Assembly: GCA_030407315.1 (NCBI GenBank)
Contig: JALQPE010001050.1
Coordinates: 1-58,454, forward strand
Direction of reading: 5' to 3'
DNA: 58,454 nt
DNA from: Asparagopsis taxiformis
Lineage: Eukaryota; Rhodophyta; Florideophyceae; Bonnemaisoniales; Bonnemaisoniaceae
Positions 41,824-53,319 of this stretch are shown one piece after another. The notes beneath the pieces were generated by a model. That model did not search any database. It saw only the letters and a program-made list of their open reading frames with translations, and had not been told where the DNA came from. Every line of letters begins with the position of its first letter. The first letter of the stretch is position 1. Position numbers and translations under genes: made by a program.

Positions 41824-41958
41824 GACGAGCTCAACAATAATAAGAAACACAGGAAACAAGTTACATGCAAGCGCCAGATATGGGCAACCAGCATAGAAAC
41901 AGTCTTTGAAGGTGTGTGTTACCAACGTGCCGGTGCCGGAACCTGCACACAGTAGCTG

Positions 41959-42553
41959 TGATGTGTAAACGATATCAGCAGCGTGCAGGTGCAGTGAGAT
42001 GCGCGATGATTTGCACACAATGCTTGAAATGTGTTCACACAATGTTGCCAGCGTCCGGGTGCAGCAGGGTGAGGCGAGGTGGGGTGTGCAGTGATTTTCA
42101 TGCAATGTTGCCAACGGGCGGGTGCGGCGGGGTGAGGCGAGGTGATGTGCACGCAATGTTACCGACGTCCAGATGCAGCAGGGTAATGCGAGATGGGGTG
42201 ATGTTTACGCAATGTTGGTAACGTCCGTGTGCGGCAGGGTGAGGTGTGCGGTGATGTGCACACAATGTTGCCAACGGGCAGGAGCGGCGGGGTGAGGCGA
42301 GGTGATTTTCACGCAATGTTGCCAACGGGCAGGTGGGGCGGGGTAGATGCGCGGTGATGTGCACGCAATGTTGGCAACGGGCGAGTACGGCGGGGTGGGG
42401 TTTGCAGTGATGTGTACGCAATATTGGTAACGCGCGAGTGCGGCGGGGTGGACGTCCGGGTGCGCGGTGATGTGTACGCAATGTTGGCAACGGGCGGGTG
42501 GGGCGGGTGGATGCACGGTGTGCACGCAACGTTAACAAAGTGCGAGTGCGGCG
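41959..42553. repeat. MULE right inverted-repeat arm, inner part
   Basis: Reverse complement of 38040-38872 with fewer repeat units; one block present near 38620-38810 in the left arm is missing here, which fits deletion between tandem units. The outer part of the arm is at 44173-44384. Confidence 0.85.
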
Positions 42554-44167
42554 TGTAGGACCAGCCGGGGTGGCGATCGCTAAGGGAGTTCTAGAATTGC
42601 AGCCGTGTCAGGGCGAGGTGAACCGTAACGCGCTGGTTGAACTTGCGTTCGCGCGTCGCTCGGTCGCGCTGGCGAACGGGTGGTACAACGGCGGAACGCG
42701 TAGGGATCGATCGCAACACGGGATTCGCGGGCCGGCGCAAGCCGTGATCTCAGGGGGAGATCACCGAGTAAACTCGAGCACAACGCGATCCACACAGGGT
42801 GTAGGACCAGCCGGGATGGCGGTCACTAAGAGAGTTCTAGAATCGCTTGCCTTGTCAGGGCGTGTTGAACCGTAACGCGCTCGTGAACTTGCGTTTCGCA
42901 CGTCGCTCGGTCGCGGAGGCGATCGGGTGGTACAACGGCGGAACGCGCAGGGTCGATCGCAACACGGGATTCGCGGGCCGGCGCAAGCCGTGATCTCAGG
43001 GTGAGATCACCGAGTAAACTCGAGCTCAACACGATCCACGCAGGGGTCGTAAATCCCTGGCCTAGCGGTGTGCGACGCAACGCGCGGTCTCGCGGTGCGA
43101 CGCAATTCGACGGTCGGTAAACGCGGCGCGCGCGCACGGACGTCGGCGATCGTGAGCAATCCGCACGCAACGTTGTAACGCAATCGGTCCTCGCGACGCG
43201 CTCAACGCTTAACTCGTAGCTGCGAAAGTGCTGACTGTTTATTGGTAGGGTGCGAAGCCATGCGACCACTAATAGCTACCTTACTTGGGACAGGCTGTCC
43301 TTGTGTGGCCGGCCGGCGGCGGCCGCACGCTCGCACGCAAAAAGGGAAATATTTGGGAAAAAGACTTTCGTCATAAAAAACCCAAAAAAGGGGAAATAAA
43401 GGGAAATTCGCGGAAATCGCTACACGTGGCGCGGCTCGCGGTTTCGTGGCAACGTACGCGCGCACGCGCTCGCATTGACGCTCCGTGACACGTAATCAAG
43501 GCGCCACGCGTACGCTCGCTTACTAAACTAACTCAAACGGATGCTTGCGGACTAACGTAAACGCGCGCGCTCGCATCGGTTCCATCGACCAACTTAAATT
43601 GCGCCACACAGGGGTCGTAAATCCCTGGCCTAGTGGCGTGCGACGCAACGCGCGCTATCGCGGTGCGACGCGGTTCGACGATCGATTTATGCGCAGCGCG
43701 CACGCGAACGTCGGCGATCGTGAGCAACCCGCACGCAACGTTGTAACGCAATCGGTCCTCGCGATTCGCTAAACGCTTGACTCGTAGCTGCGAAGATGCT
43801 GGCTGTTTATTGGTAAGGTGCGAAGCTGAACAACCATTAGTAACTAACTACCTAGGACAGGTTGTCCTTGCGCGGCCGGCCGGCGGCCGCTCGCTCGCAC
43901 GCAAAAAGGGAAATATTTGGGAAAAAGACTTTCGTCATAAAAAACCCAAAAAGGGAAAATAAAGGGAAATTCGCAAAAGGCGCTACACGTGGCGCCAAGC
44001 TCGCAGGTTCGTTCGCGCGCACGCGCTCGCTCAGGCGCGCCGTGACACGTAATCGGATCGCTACGCGTACGCTGGCTTACTAACTAACTAATTCGCGGAT
44101 GCATGCGGACTCAGCCAGACGCAGTCGTTACGAGCGCGCGCGCGTCGACCGAATAAATTGTACCACA
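42554..44167 (+). repeat. Solo LTR (orphan family) in MULE right arm, itself split by an identical-family LTR
   Basis: It starts TGTAGGACC and ends TACCACA, with 5-bp duplication CGGCG (42549-42553 and 44168-44172). The left MULE arm shows the empty site (GAGTGCGGCGGAGG, inverted). Removing the inner LTR and its CAGGG leaves about 800 bp, the size of the other family members. Confidence 0.9.
42800..43608 (+). repeat. Solo LTR (orphan family) nested inside its own kind
   Basis: 809 bp, TGTAGGACC to GCGCCACA, with duplication CAGGG (42795-42799 and 43609-43613) inside the outer LTR. It reads the same way as the outer copy. Confidence 0.9.
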
Positions 44168-44392
44168 CGGCGGAGGTGCGGTGGGGTTTCGTGAGGCGAC
44201 GACACTGTGAAGCGCCTGGCTTCCACTGGACCTTATCCTCCCGACTGCATTACAGTGCTCCGCTGCCGCCGGTCCGGTCCCGATTGTCACGTCAACCCAG
44301 TCCCAAGCGTGACTACACCCCAGCCAGAAACTTATGATAATTTTCTATCATTTCGCTCTCTGGGTCGGGAGGATAAGTTCCAGTCTTTCAAT

Positions 44393-44578
44393 AGTCCCGT
44401 TTCTCCTACGGTGGGTGCATCCGGAAATTGCCACTTCGCCACCTTGCCTCTCAAGCGACCAACCACAACACGAGAAAAGCGGCGGAAATTCGCCACTTTA
44501 GATGATCTGATCCGGGGATGCCAGGGTCGGTTCACTCCGCGCTTCACTTTCTTTCCCATAGATAGTATCCATGTGTAG
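44393..44578 (+). pseudogene. Right part of the reading frame split by the MULE
   Basis: 61 codons ending TAG, rich in Arg, Thr, Phe and Pro. The frame is continuous with 35098-35250 if the MULE is removed. Nothing similar recognised. Confidence 0.4.
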
Positions 44579-44598
44579 GAAAGAATCAGGTATTTGAA

Positions 44599-44724
44599 AT
44601 GACCCCACTATCGAAACAGCACCGCCTGATAACAGCAGCTTCTGCCGTCGCAGTCTGCTCAGCTGCGCTCGCAATGATGCTCATAGTCATTAGCAAACAT
44701 CGCCAAGGCTTTCGAAGAAGGTAG
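44599..44724 (+). CDS. Possible 41-residue peptide with one membrane span
   Basis: ATG to TAG; residues about 11-32 are hydrophobic and the C-terminus is basic (RQGFRRR). It could equally be the N-terminus of the Harbinger-like relict that follows. Support is composition only. Confidence 0.2.
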   Translation: MTPLSKQHRLITAASAVAVCSAALAMMLIVISKHRQGFRRR

Positions 44725-44811
44725 TGCAGGAGTAGGAAATCTGCAAAGTACTGCTGTTTGGCACTGTTGAGGCCATTGCAAACTAACCTGAGCAGACCTT
44801 AGAATCAGATC

Positions 44812-45638
44812 ATGGCCGGTGAAACAGACGAAGAATTTCTGGTATCAACTAATTCTACAAAGCACATATTGCAACACAAAATTTTACCAGTATATGAGGA
44901 GAAAAGAAAGATTAACTGATTCGCTAGTCCGTTCCAAAGGGGACCAAAGAGAACAGATCGAAATCCGCTACTGAAAACGGAAGACCTTCTGGGTTTGTCA
45001 ATGAGGTGAATCGAGACAAAGCAGACTCTGTACAGTCTTTGTCAAATATTTGGAGTAGTAGATAGCACTATTGGCATATGGATAGACTATATACTGGAAG
45101 TGCTACGTAAAGCCGTGAAAAAGACAGAAACTGTGGAATAAGTTGGACAATGTGGAAGAGATGAAAATGTTGGAACAGCTATTGACTCAAATTAGGAAGT
45201 ATGGGAACTATTGGAAGGTGTTCTTGGAGTGAAAGGTGGTGGGAGAATGCCTTTATCTGTGTTCACGAATCCAAATATATAGAATGCGTACTTTGAGGGG
45301 GGTTTACGCAGTATGTGAAAGTGATGAAATTGTTCGTATTCAATTTCTTTGGAGAGATAATTCACGCCGCTTTCAGTTATCCTGGCAGATGGCATGAAAC
45401 TAAAATTGCTACTGTATCTGGGTTGTACTAGCCTAAGCTATCAGACGGCATGAATCCTCCAGACATAGCTATCTTGGGAGACTCTACTTCTGTCAATAAC
45501 AGCAGGGTTACGAATGGGAAAAATTTTAGAACTCGAAAGTTAGGTGAAAGGTAGGATATTCTATAGAATGCAGCACAAGAAGCAGTCGATGTTGTGTTGC
45601 AGCACGGCATGAAAGGTGAGCGTCAGGGTGCTGAATAG
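44812..45638 (+). pseudogene. PIF/Harbinger-like transposase relict, N-terminal and core part
   Basis: Several stops and frame changes interrupt it, but protein-like pieces run in order. There is a helix-turn-helix piece (DSTIGIWIDYILEVL, about 45060-45110). A core piece has FFGEIIHAAFSYPGRWHE-like residues, including a conserved WHE (about 45345-45400). PDIAILGDSTS (second Asp region, about 45455) follows, and then a piece ending at the copia-A insertion. The continuation is at 53320. The family call is by eye from motif order and could be another DDE_4-type nuclease. Confidence 0.5.
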
Positions 45639-45993
45639 TGTCCGTGGGCTACACATTTTAGCCCACACTATTCAATCTACATAAAAATGGTAGGCTACAA
45701 TGTAAATCAATATGTAGGTTACACTAATCTTTTTTTTCACTCAGACGGAAACGTCAACACTACGCTACCGACAATTTGAATTTACTAGCCACCTAGAATA
45801 GTATCTGTTGTAGAAAGTAGAAACTAGAATAAAAGGATGACTTGCTTCGGCTCCGAAGCAATCATCAGCATCAAAATTCACCAACAACCATCACCAACCA
45901 TCAACAACCATCAGCTATAATCGCGCGCACCGTTTTGCGCCAATCCGAACCGAACACTTGTCATTCTAATTTTCGGGAATCGTTTTCCCATCA
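45639..45993 (+). repeat. copia-A copy 2 5' LTR
   Basis: 355 bp; followed at 45994 by the same CTTGCAAGTCCGGGG found after the LTR of copy 1. Confidence 0.92.
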
Positions 45994-46151
45994 CTTGCAA
46001 GTCCGGGGAAACTTCTTTCCCAAAATCAAAATAATTTGAAAAAAAACAGAAAAAGGCAAAAAAACAAAAAAAGAAAGAAAAAAAGCCAAAAGCACATAAA
46101 AAAGCCAAAAGAGCAAAAAAAAGAAAAAAAGATTTTTACATGTGTGCAAAG

Positions 46152-46960
46152 TGTGGTGCAATTTAAGTTGGTCGACGAAATCGATGCGAGCGCGTGCGTT
46201 TACGTAAGTCCACAAGCATCCGTTTGAGTTAGTTAGTAAGCGAGCGTACGCGTGGCGTCTTGATTAAGTTGCACGGAGCGTCGATGCGAGCGCGTGCGCG
46301 CGAACGTTTCCACGAAACCGCGAGCCGCGCCACGTGTAGCGATTTCCGCCAATTTCCCTTTATTTCCCCTCTTTGGGGGGTTTTTCTGACGAAAGTCTTT
46401 TTCCCAAATATTTCCCTTTTTATTGCATGCGAGCCTGCGGCCGCCGGCCGGCCGCACAAGGACAGCCTGTCCCAAGTAAGTTAGCTATTAGTGGTCGCAC
46501 TGCTTCGCACCCTACCAATAAACGGTCAGCACTTTCGCAGCTACGAGTTAAGCGTTGAGCGCGTCGCGAGGACCGATTGCGTTACGACGTAGCGTGCGGA
46601 TTGATCACGATCGCCGACGTACGTGCGCGCGCACCGCGTTTACCGACCGTCGAATTGCGTCGCACCGCGAGACCGCGCGTTGCGTCGCATACCGCTAGGC
46701 CAGGGATTTACGACCCCTGCGTGGATCGTGTTGAGCTCGAGTTTACTCGGTGATCTCACCCTGAGATCACGGCTTGCGCCGGCCCGCGAATCCCGTGTTG
46801 CGATCGATCCTACGCGTTCCGCCGGTGTACCACCCGATCGCCACCGCGACCGAGCGACGTGCGAAACGCAAGTTCAATTGCGCCATCCGGTTCAACACGC
46901 CCTGACACGGCAACCGATTCTAGAACTCTCTTAGTGACCGCCATCCCAGCTGGTCCTACA
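46152..46960 (-). repeat. Solo LTR (orphan family) in copia-A leader
   Basis: 809 bp on the minus strand (plus strand reads TGTGGTGC...GGTCCTACA). Duplication CAAAG (46147-46151) and GAAAG (46961-46965), one mismatch. The empty site is at about 236-241 in copy 1. Confidence 0.9.
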
Positions 46961-47148
46961 GAAAGGACTAATTTCACCCTGTGGTCATTATCCTATCAGA
47001 TAATATCACTTTGTGGACATTTTTCCCCTGAATTTTCAAATTCTCGTATATTGCGGTATATTTCCACTCACTGCAAATAATCGAAAAAAAGTAAGTTGAC
47101 AAGAATAAAAAAAACATTTCAAAGAAGGAGATTGCTAACCTACTTACT

Positions 47149-47597
47149 GTGGCTCGTTGCAAGAGGCCCGAGAACGACCCTACGGTCCTTCGCGAAAAGG
47201 CCCTCCACAGCCGACCAGCCAATCAGGCTTCCGCTTCTACAAGCAATCGGGCTTCGTCTTCCTCAGCCAATCGGGCATCTTCCTCGACAGGTGGCCTTCA
47301 GATACTGGACGATCGCACGTCCCGACACATCCACCGCGTTGCATCTGACAGGATAAAAAACGCACTGTAATGTCAGCGAAGTGTAAGCTCTGCGACCGCA
47401 CCTTCACCTCTCGCAAGCAGTTTCTCATTCATAGGGGATCTAAAGGTCACAAAAACAAAGTAGAAAAGACCGAACTAGAGAAAAAACTCCTCCGCTGCGA
47501 CATTTGCGATTCAGACTTCAATAGCGTACACAACTGTGACAACCACCGATTTGGTGACAAGCATCGTAACGCTAGGCGCAAGGCAGGAAATAATTAG
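47149..47597 (+). pseudogene. copia-A accessory zinc-finger ORF, copy 2 (one frame break)
   Basis: The N-terminal frame 47149-47370 ends where a short deletion shifts the frame. The next frame (from 47370) carries two intact fingers, each C-x2-C-x12-H-x5-H (CKLC...H...H and CDIC...H...H), and ends at 47597. Comparison with copy 1 shows the two halves belong together. It lies upstream of gag as in copy 1. Confidence 0.65.
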
Positions 47598-47663
47598 TAC
47601 AATTAAAGGGCAATTCATACGACCAATTCTGAATTAATTGTTCCCTTGTACTAACTGTTCACA

Positions 47664-49784
47664 ATGAACACTCCATATGATGACAATCCCACTTGGATTT
47701 GTAGGACCAGCCGGGGATGGCGATGGTTAAGGGTGTTCTAGAATTGCTAGCCGTGTCAGGGCGAGGTGAACCGGATCGCGCTGGTTGAACTTGTGTTTCG
47801 CGCGTCGGTCGGTCGCGGTGGCGATCGGGTGGTACAACGGCGGAACGCGTAGGGATCGATCGCAACACGGGATTCGCGGGCCGGCGCATGCCGTGTTATC
47901 AGGGTGAGATCACCGAGTAAACTCGAGCACAACGCGGTCCGCACAGGGGTCGTAAATCCCTGGCCTAGTGGCGTGCGACGCATCGCGCGCTATCGCGGTG
48001 CGACGCAGTTCGACGATCGGTTTATGCGCAGCGCGCACGCGAACGTCGGAGATCGTGAGCAACCCCGCACGCAACGTTTCAAGGCAATCGGTCCTCGCGA
48101 TTCGCTAAACGCTTAACTCGTAGCTGCGAAGATGCTGGCTCGTTATTGGTAAGGTGCGAAGCTGGACAACCATTAGTAACTAACTACCTAGGACGGGTTG
48201 TCCTTGTGCGGCCGGCCGGCGGCCGCAGGCTCGCATGCAATAAAAAGGGAAATATTTGGGAAGAAGACTTTCGTCATAAAAAACCCAAAAAGGGGAAATA
48301 AAGGAAAATTCGTAGAAACCGCTACACGTGGCGCCGGGCTCGCAATCGTACGCGTTCGCGCTGGCGCGCCGTGACACGTAATTGTATCGCCACGCATACG
48401 CTCGCTTACTAACTAACTAAACGCGGATGCTCGCAGACTCAACTCGACGCCATCGCTCCGACCCGCGCGCGCACTAGCAACATAAATTGCATCACAGGAT
48501 TGCTCTTGGAAAACTCATTGCGTGTAACGACATACAGAACTCCATGACAGGAGCTGCCGCTGCCCTCATCACACTTGCGCCGCCAGAGGATGAGTTTGCT
48601 ACCTCCTTTTCCGAACTCTTCCCTCCGCAATTCCTGTTCCATAGGGACTGTTTACCCAACACAGCTCTCTTCACCCATATAAGGGATATCTGCGACAGCA
48701 ATGGTCACCAAATTCCGAGACGATCAGGCTTAATGATCGCAAAAGCTATAGCAGAGAAGTTGTACCCTGATGACCTCAAGCGAGAAGCATTACAACTAAT
48801 CTCAGATTCTCGAAAGGACACAAGTCAGCCCGTCATTGTCACTCCCACAGATCGCGAGCCGGCATCAATGCAACATACCTATAATCCGCCGGACATATTG
48901 CGAAAAGTTGATGATACCGCTCGTCACTTCTCAGAGAAACAGAAGTACAGTGATATCCTTGGCGAGAATCCTAGTCTCCCAGAAACGAAAAACGCCTACC
49001 TGACATACTGTCATGACAAAGGTTTTTCTCCATCAGAGAAAGTACAACTTGTCCATTATGATCCTTGCGTGGACCGGCTTGGACCTTCTGGTCCAGTCAT
49101 ATCCGAGGTAACCCTGCTATCACTCAAATAGGCTCCGTCTTCGAATCTCTCACGAACAAATTCGATACTGCGACTCACCAGAAGCAGATTGACCATATCA
49201 TATCGTCACTATCGATGAAAGAAACTGTCCATAAGCTACAATGCGGAACTGTCCAAGCACTTAGAAACATATACAACGAAATAGACCGGCTCAACTCCCA
49301 AGGGACAAAATCAAAACGTGGTGAAGTTTTCAAAACTGAACAACTCCTCCACATAGTGGATAACTTCGAGTGGGCCCTGAATGCTAAGAAGCGAACTCTT
49401 GGAGAGAACTTATCATTCGCACAGATATACTCCGAGCTATCTAGTTCAGCTTTACTCTGGGAAGAGTCCCAGCGAAAGAAGGGTTTAGATACGTCTATCA
49501 CTAGTGACCACAGCCGCTTTGCCAACCATATGAATTCCATTCACTACGGTGCTAGGTATGCCAACCCGCACCATAAGCGTCACACCCGAAACTCAAATTT
49601 CAAAAATCGCAACAAATCAGAAGTCACGTGCTACCGCTGTTATAAGAAGGGGCACTACGCTTTCAACTGTCGAGAACAGAAACGCATGACTATGAACGAC
49701 GCCGTGCGCAGCAGAATCCGAAACCAACATGAAAATCCCGTTCAAGCTGCTGCCAAAATCCTCTTCGAGCTGACTGAACAATAA
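47664..49784 (+). pseudogene. copia-A copy 2 gag and zinc knuckle (broken)
   Basis: The ATG at 47664 is cut after 12 codons by a solo LTR (47700-48496, duplicated GGATT). Gag resumes and runs to TAG at 49129-49131. The -1 frame (49065-49784) continues with the CCHC knuckle (C-Y-R-C...H...C, about 49630-49675). A TAC to TAA change at 49782-49784 ends it early relative to copy 1. The gag frame break before 49131 is shared with copy 1. Confidence 0.8.
47700..48496 (+). repeat. Solo LTR (orphan family) in copia-A gag
   Basis: 797 bp, TGTAGGACC to GCATCACA; perfect duplication GGATT (47695-47699 and 48497-48501). The empty site is at 1643-1647 in copy 1. Confidence 0.93.
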
Positions 49785-50270
49785 GATGAGCATGAAGCAA
49801 CCGAAGAACACAATACGTATGACACAGCATATGATACCTTCAATGACTTCTTGTCAAGCTGTATATCGGACGAGAACAATGATGCACCGTTACCGTTTGG
49901 AGATATAATCCCTGAACACGAACTGAACTATCTATCCAAAATCTTCCACGTTAAAATACCAATTCAGAATCTCAAACGATATCTCAAAAATTCTATCCAT
50001 GCATTTAAGGGAGCATTACTTGATACTGGAGCAGAAAAGACAGTCATTGGTGTAAACCAAGCCCGTGCCTACTGTAATGAAGCAGGAATACCCTTCGAAC
50101 CCTTTAAATCAAATTCAAAATTCTCTTTTGGAAACTACTCCACTTCCTCCATCGGATGGATGAACATTATACTTCCCACACCATCTGGCTTCCGTACCAT
50201 TAGAACTAACATCATCCCTCAAGATATACCACTTCTAATAGGCATCGATTCACTGGATAAAAACAAATAG
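49785..50270 (+). pseudogene. copia-A copy 2 protease
   Basis: Active site LLDTGAEKT at about 50015-50045. The region after the active site is better kept than in copy 1. It ends in the TAG shared with copy 1. Confidence 0.75.
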
Positions 50271-50398
50271 AACGTTCTTACCGTCGAGAACTCCCTTCAA
50301 TCCGTCCCTGAAGGCTGGAATATACTTCTCTCACGTAAACTAGGATACATCTACATGACTTGGAAAATACAGTTTAAGAATTTTTCTCCAAAGCCCAG

Positions 50399-51497
50399 TT
50401 GACACAAATTCATAAACACATGTTCCACCCCAGCTCCGAGAAGCTATATGAGTTTCTAAACAAAGCATCTCCAGAACAAATGACGACCGAAACAAGATTG
50501 CTTATCGAAGATATTACAAAAAGTTGCCACCCTTGTCAATCTTTCGCACCGAAAGCCGTCACTTTTCAAATCAGAGACAACTACAATGTCAGATTCAACC
50601 AGGAAATCAAATTAGATTTGATTTTTCTGGACAGCAAGGCCGTATTACACATAATCGACTCTGCAACCAACTTCAGCGCGGCAAGGTTCATCCCGAAACA
50701 AGACATAACCACAGTTTGGAACACTTTTCTACAAGCATGGGCTGACTGTTACATTGTCTTCCCAGAAAGCATGCTCACGGACCAAGGATCAGTCTTCGTA
50801 TCCAAAGAATGGACAACGTCATGTCATTCATCAAACATAGACCTTCGTCACACAGGGACAGAATCCCACAACTCACTAGGAAATGGAGAAACTTATCATG
50901 CTATGCTACGACGCATTTACAACAAAGTCAGACTTGAACACCCAGATTTCTCTCCCGAACTCGTACTCTCGCTATCAACTAAAGCAATGAACGATACTGC
51001 AGGTCCCAATGGACTCGTGCCAACCCTTCTGGTATTCGGCGCCTTACCGAACTTACCACATATCAAAGCACAGTCAAAATTACAACAGGAACGCCTTACA
51101 GCAATGAAATCGGCAAGAATTTGCGAGAATCATCTCCTCTCAACAATTGAATCGAGCCTTACGCAAAAAACCCCCTCCATCTACAGACTACAACATCAGT
51201 CCTGGAAATATGGTGTACGTATACCGAGAACGCTTTAAAGAATGGACAGGTCCTCATATTGTCATTAGCAACGACAGTAAACAGGTGCTGGTTGACCTCG
51301 GGGAAAGGCAAGGATCCCGACACTACAACATTTCAAGTGTCAAACCAGCACTATTACCTTCCCTAAACCACTCCGAATCGTCGAAGATCTTCTTCACAGA
51401 AATAATAAACAAAGGGGACCCCCGCGAAAAACTTTTCGACGACGCGAAAAGAAAGGAAATTGAAGGACTCGAGTCCTTCAATTTCAATGATCAATAA
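50399..51497 (+). pseudogene. copia-A copy 2 integrase and GPY/F-like module
   Basis: HHCC module and DDE core with Asp in LDLIFLDS, Asp in LTDQG (intact, unlike copy 1) and Glu in GNGETYH. The C-terminal module (GNMVYVYRE, EWTGPHIV) follows in an overlapping frame (51147-51497). It lacks the 28-nt insertion of copy 1. The 30-bp palindrome 51456-51485 lies at the end. Confidence 0.8.
51456..51485. repeat. 30-bp palindrome, copy 2 counterpart of 4634-4663
   Basis: Exact reverse-complement arms about CTCGAG, identical to copy 1. Confidence 0.85.
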
Positions 51498-51499
51498 TC

Positions 51500-52920
51500 A
51501 TTGATCGCAGAACTTTCAAAATTGTACTCCAAGAAGACTTACCCGAAAACGCAAATATAATGCCCTCTCGTTTTGTTCTCGCAATCAAGAATGGCGAAAA
51601 CAACAAAGAAGTCTTGAAAGCCCGATTCGTCCTAGGAGGACATAGAGACAAAGAAAAGAGAACAATTGTTCATAATTCGACGACTCTAAAACATTCCTCA
51701 ATCAGAACTCTCCTCGCCCTGGCATGCATATTCGGCTTAAAAATATGGTCCACCGACATCAAACAAGCTTACCTACAGTCTGCATCTAAATTAAAGCGTG
51801 ACGTGTTTACTAAACCAAACATCATGGAGTTGAATCACGGAGAACTTCTACAAGTCATAAATCCTCTTTATGGACTCACAGACGCTGGTGACTATTAGGG
51901 TGAAACATTACACTCCCACCATGTCAAAGACTTACGAATGAAGCAAACTACAGGAGATTTCGCATTATTTTTCAAACATATCGGAAAAGACTCGTAGGGA
52001 TATCTGGTTCTTACGTTGACGAAATAATTCGTTGCAGTACGAAGAAATTCGAACAGTCATCCCAATACATGACGGCTTCTACCTTTGACACCAAAGATCC
52101 CGAGAAAGGGTCCTTTACCTTTACTGGACTACAGTTTAAAGACGATAAAGACTCCAAATCCTTATCTCAATCTGAATACATCGGAAGACTTGAATTACTG
52201 AAATCCAATTGCTCTTTCGAAGATTTACGATCCATGAGAGCAAAGTTAAACTGGTTAACGAATACCCGTCCTGACATAGCTTTCGCTGTTTCCAGATCTT
52301 CTGCTATCACCTCGAATAAAGTCCAGTCAATTCATATACGTGACATCAACCGCGTGAGAAAACACTTGAAGAAAACAAAATCCCGTTCTCTTCGCTATCC
52401 AAAACTTGACCAAGAGTCATTGCGCATTATAACGTACTCTGATGCATCTTTCTCCAATAACGATGACAACTCGTCCCAAATCGGGTTCATCATATTACTC
52501 TCAGATTCTATGAACAATGGCGCTTTTCGGAGGTACTCCTCACACAAATCCAGACGCATTGCCAGGTCTTCTATGGTGGCTGAAAGATTTGCCTTTGCTG
52601 ACGCATTTGACGCCGCATACGCAATCAAGTTCGATCTTGAGAAAGTTTTAAACAAAACTATTCCTCTCCTGATCTTAACAGATTCTAAGGCTCTCTTCGA
52701 CGTAATTACAAGATCAAAATACACTACGGAAAAGGCTAATGATAGACATTGCAGCTGCACGTCAAGCCTGCAATGAAAAGAGATAAATAACATTGCATTA
52801 GTCAAATCCGAGTTTAACCCGGCCGATGGTCTGACTAAAATTGCATGCAATGAAGCTCTAAAGAAACTTCTTGAAACTTATAAGATCTCTCATCCCGTGG
52901 AACAGTATGTATTCGAGCAT
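51500..52920 (+). pseudogene. copia-A copy 2 reverse transcriptase and RNase H (broken)
   Basis: STDIKQAYLQS and NPLYGLTDAGDY are followed by TAG at 51896-51898, where copy 1 has Trp. A deletion near 51985 shifts frame. The catalytic box again reads YVDE. From 52069 the RNase H frame is open for 235 codons (TYSDASFS, TDSKALFD). The tail contains FNPADGLTK in another frame and ends near 52920, 37 bp before the 3' LTR. Confidence 0.82.
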
Positions 52921-52956
52921 TAAGTCGAACCGTCTTCGGACTTCAAGAGAGGGAAG

Positions 52957-53319
52957 TGTCCGTGGGCTACACTTTGTAGCCCACACTATTCAATCTACAT
53001 AAAAATGGTAGGCTACAATGTAAATCAATATGTAGGTAACACTAATATTTTTAGTCACTCAGGCAGAAACGTCAACACTACGCTACCGACAATTTGAATT
53101 TACTAGCCACCTAGAATAGTATCTGTTGTAGAAAGTAGAAGCTAGAAACTAGAATAAAAGGATGACTTGCTTCGGCTCCGAAGCAATCATCAGCATCAAC
53201 ATTCACCAACTACCATCAATAACCATCAACAACCATCAGCTATAATCGCATGCACCGTTTTGCGCCAATCCGAACCGAACACTTGTCATTCTAATTTTCG
53301 GGAATCGTTTTTCCCATCA
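52957..53319 (+). repeat. copia-A copy 2 3' LTR
   Basis: 363 bp, preceded by the purine tract AGAGAGGGAAG as in copy 1. Confidence 0.92.

Larger units (their letters stand above)
35251..44384 (-). mobile_element. Mutator-like (MULE) DNA transposon with long inverted repeats
   Basis: Ends ACTGGAACTTATCC... and its reverse complement (…GTTCCAGT) are flanked by the 8-bp duplication CTTTCAAT (35243-35250 and 44385-44392). The two arms are inverted copies: left 35251-35271 plus 37872-38872, right 41959-42553 plus 44173-44384. Each arm is full of a tandem GCAACATTGCGT...CATCACC repeat. A transposase with MULE core and SWIM finger lies between, on the minus strand. Nested insertions (hAT in the left arm, LTRs in the right arm) account for about 4.2 kb; the element alone is about 4.9 kb. 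Confidence 0.85.
45639..53319 (+). mobile_element. copia-A copy 2: complete-length but decayed Ty1/copia-type element
   Basis: LTRs 45639-45993 (355 bp) and 52957-53319 (363 bp), TGTCCG...CCCATCA. The flanks AATAG (45634-45638) and AATGG (53320-53324) make a 5-bp duplication with one mismatch. Two solo LTRs of the orphan family lie inside (46152-46960 and 47700-48496). Without them it matches copy 1 nearly base for base. LTR divergence, decay and secondary insertions make it older than copia-B and the gypsy element. Confidence 0.93.

Noticed and set aside
49065..49131. Programmed frameshift in copia-A gag
   Set aside because: The break is shared by both copies, but no slippery heptamer is in phase in the overlap; the TGGACC/GGTCCA hairpin alone is not enough.
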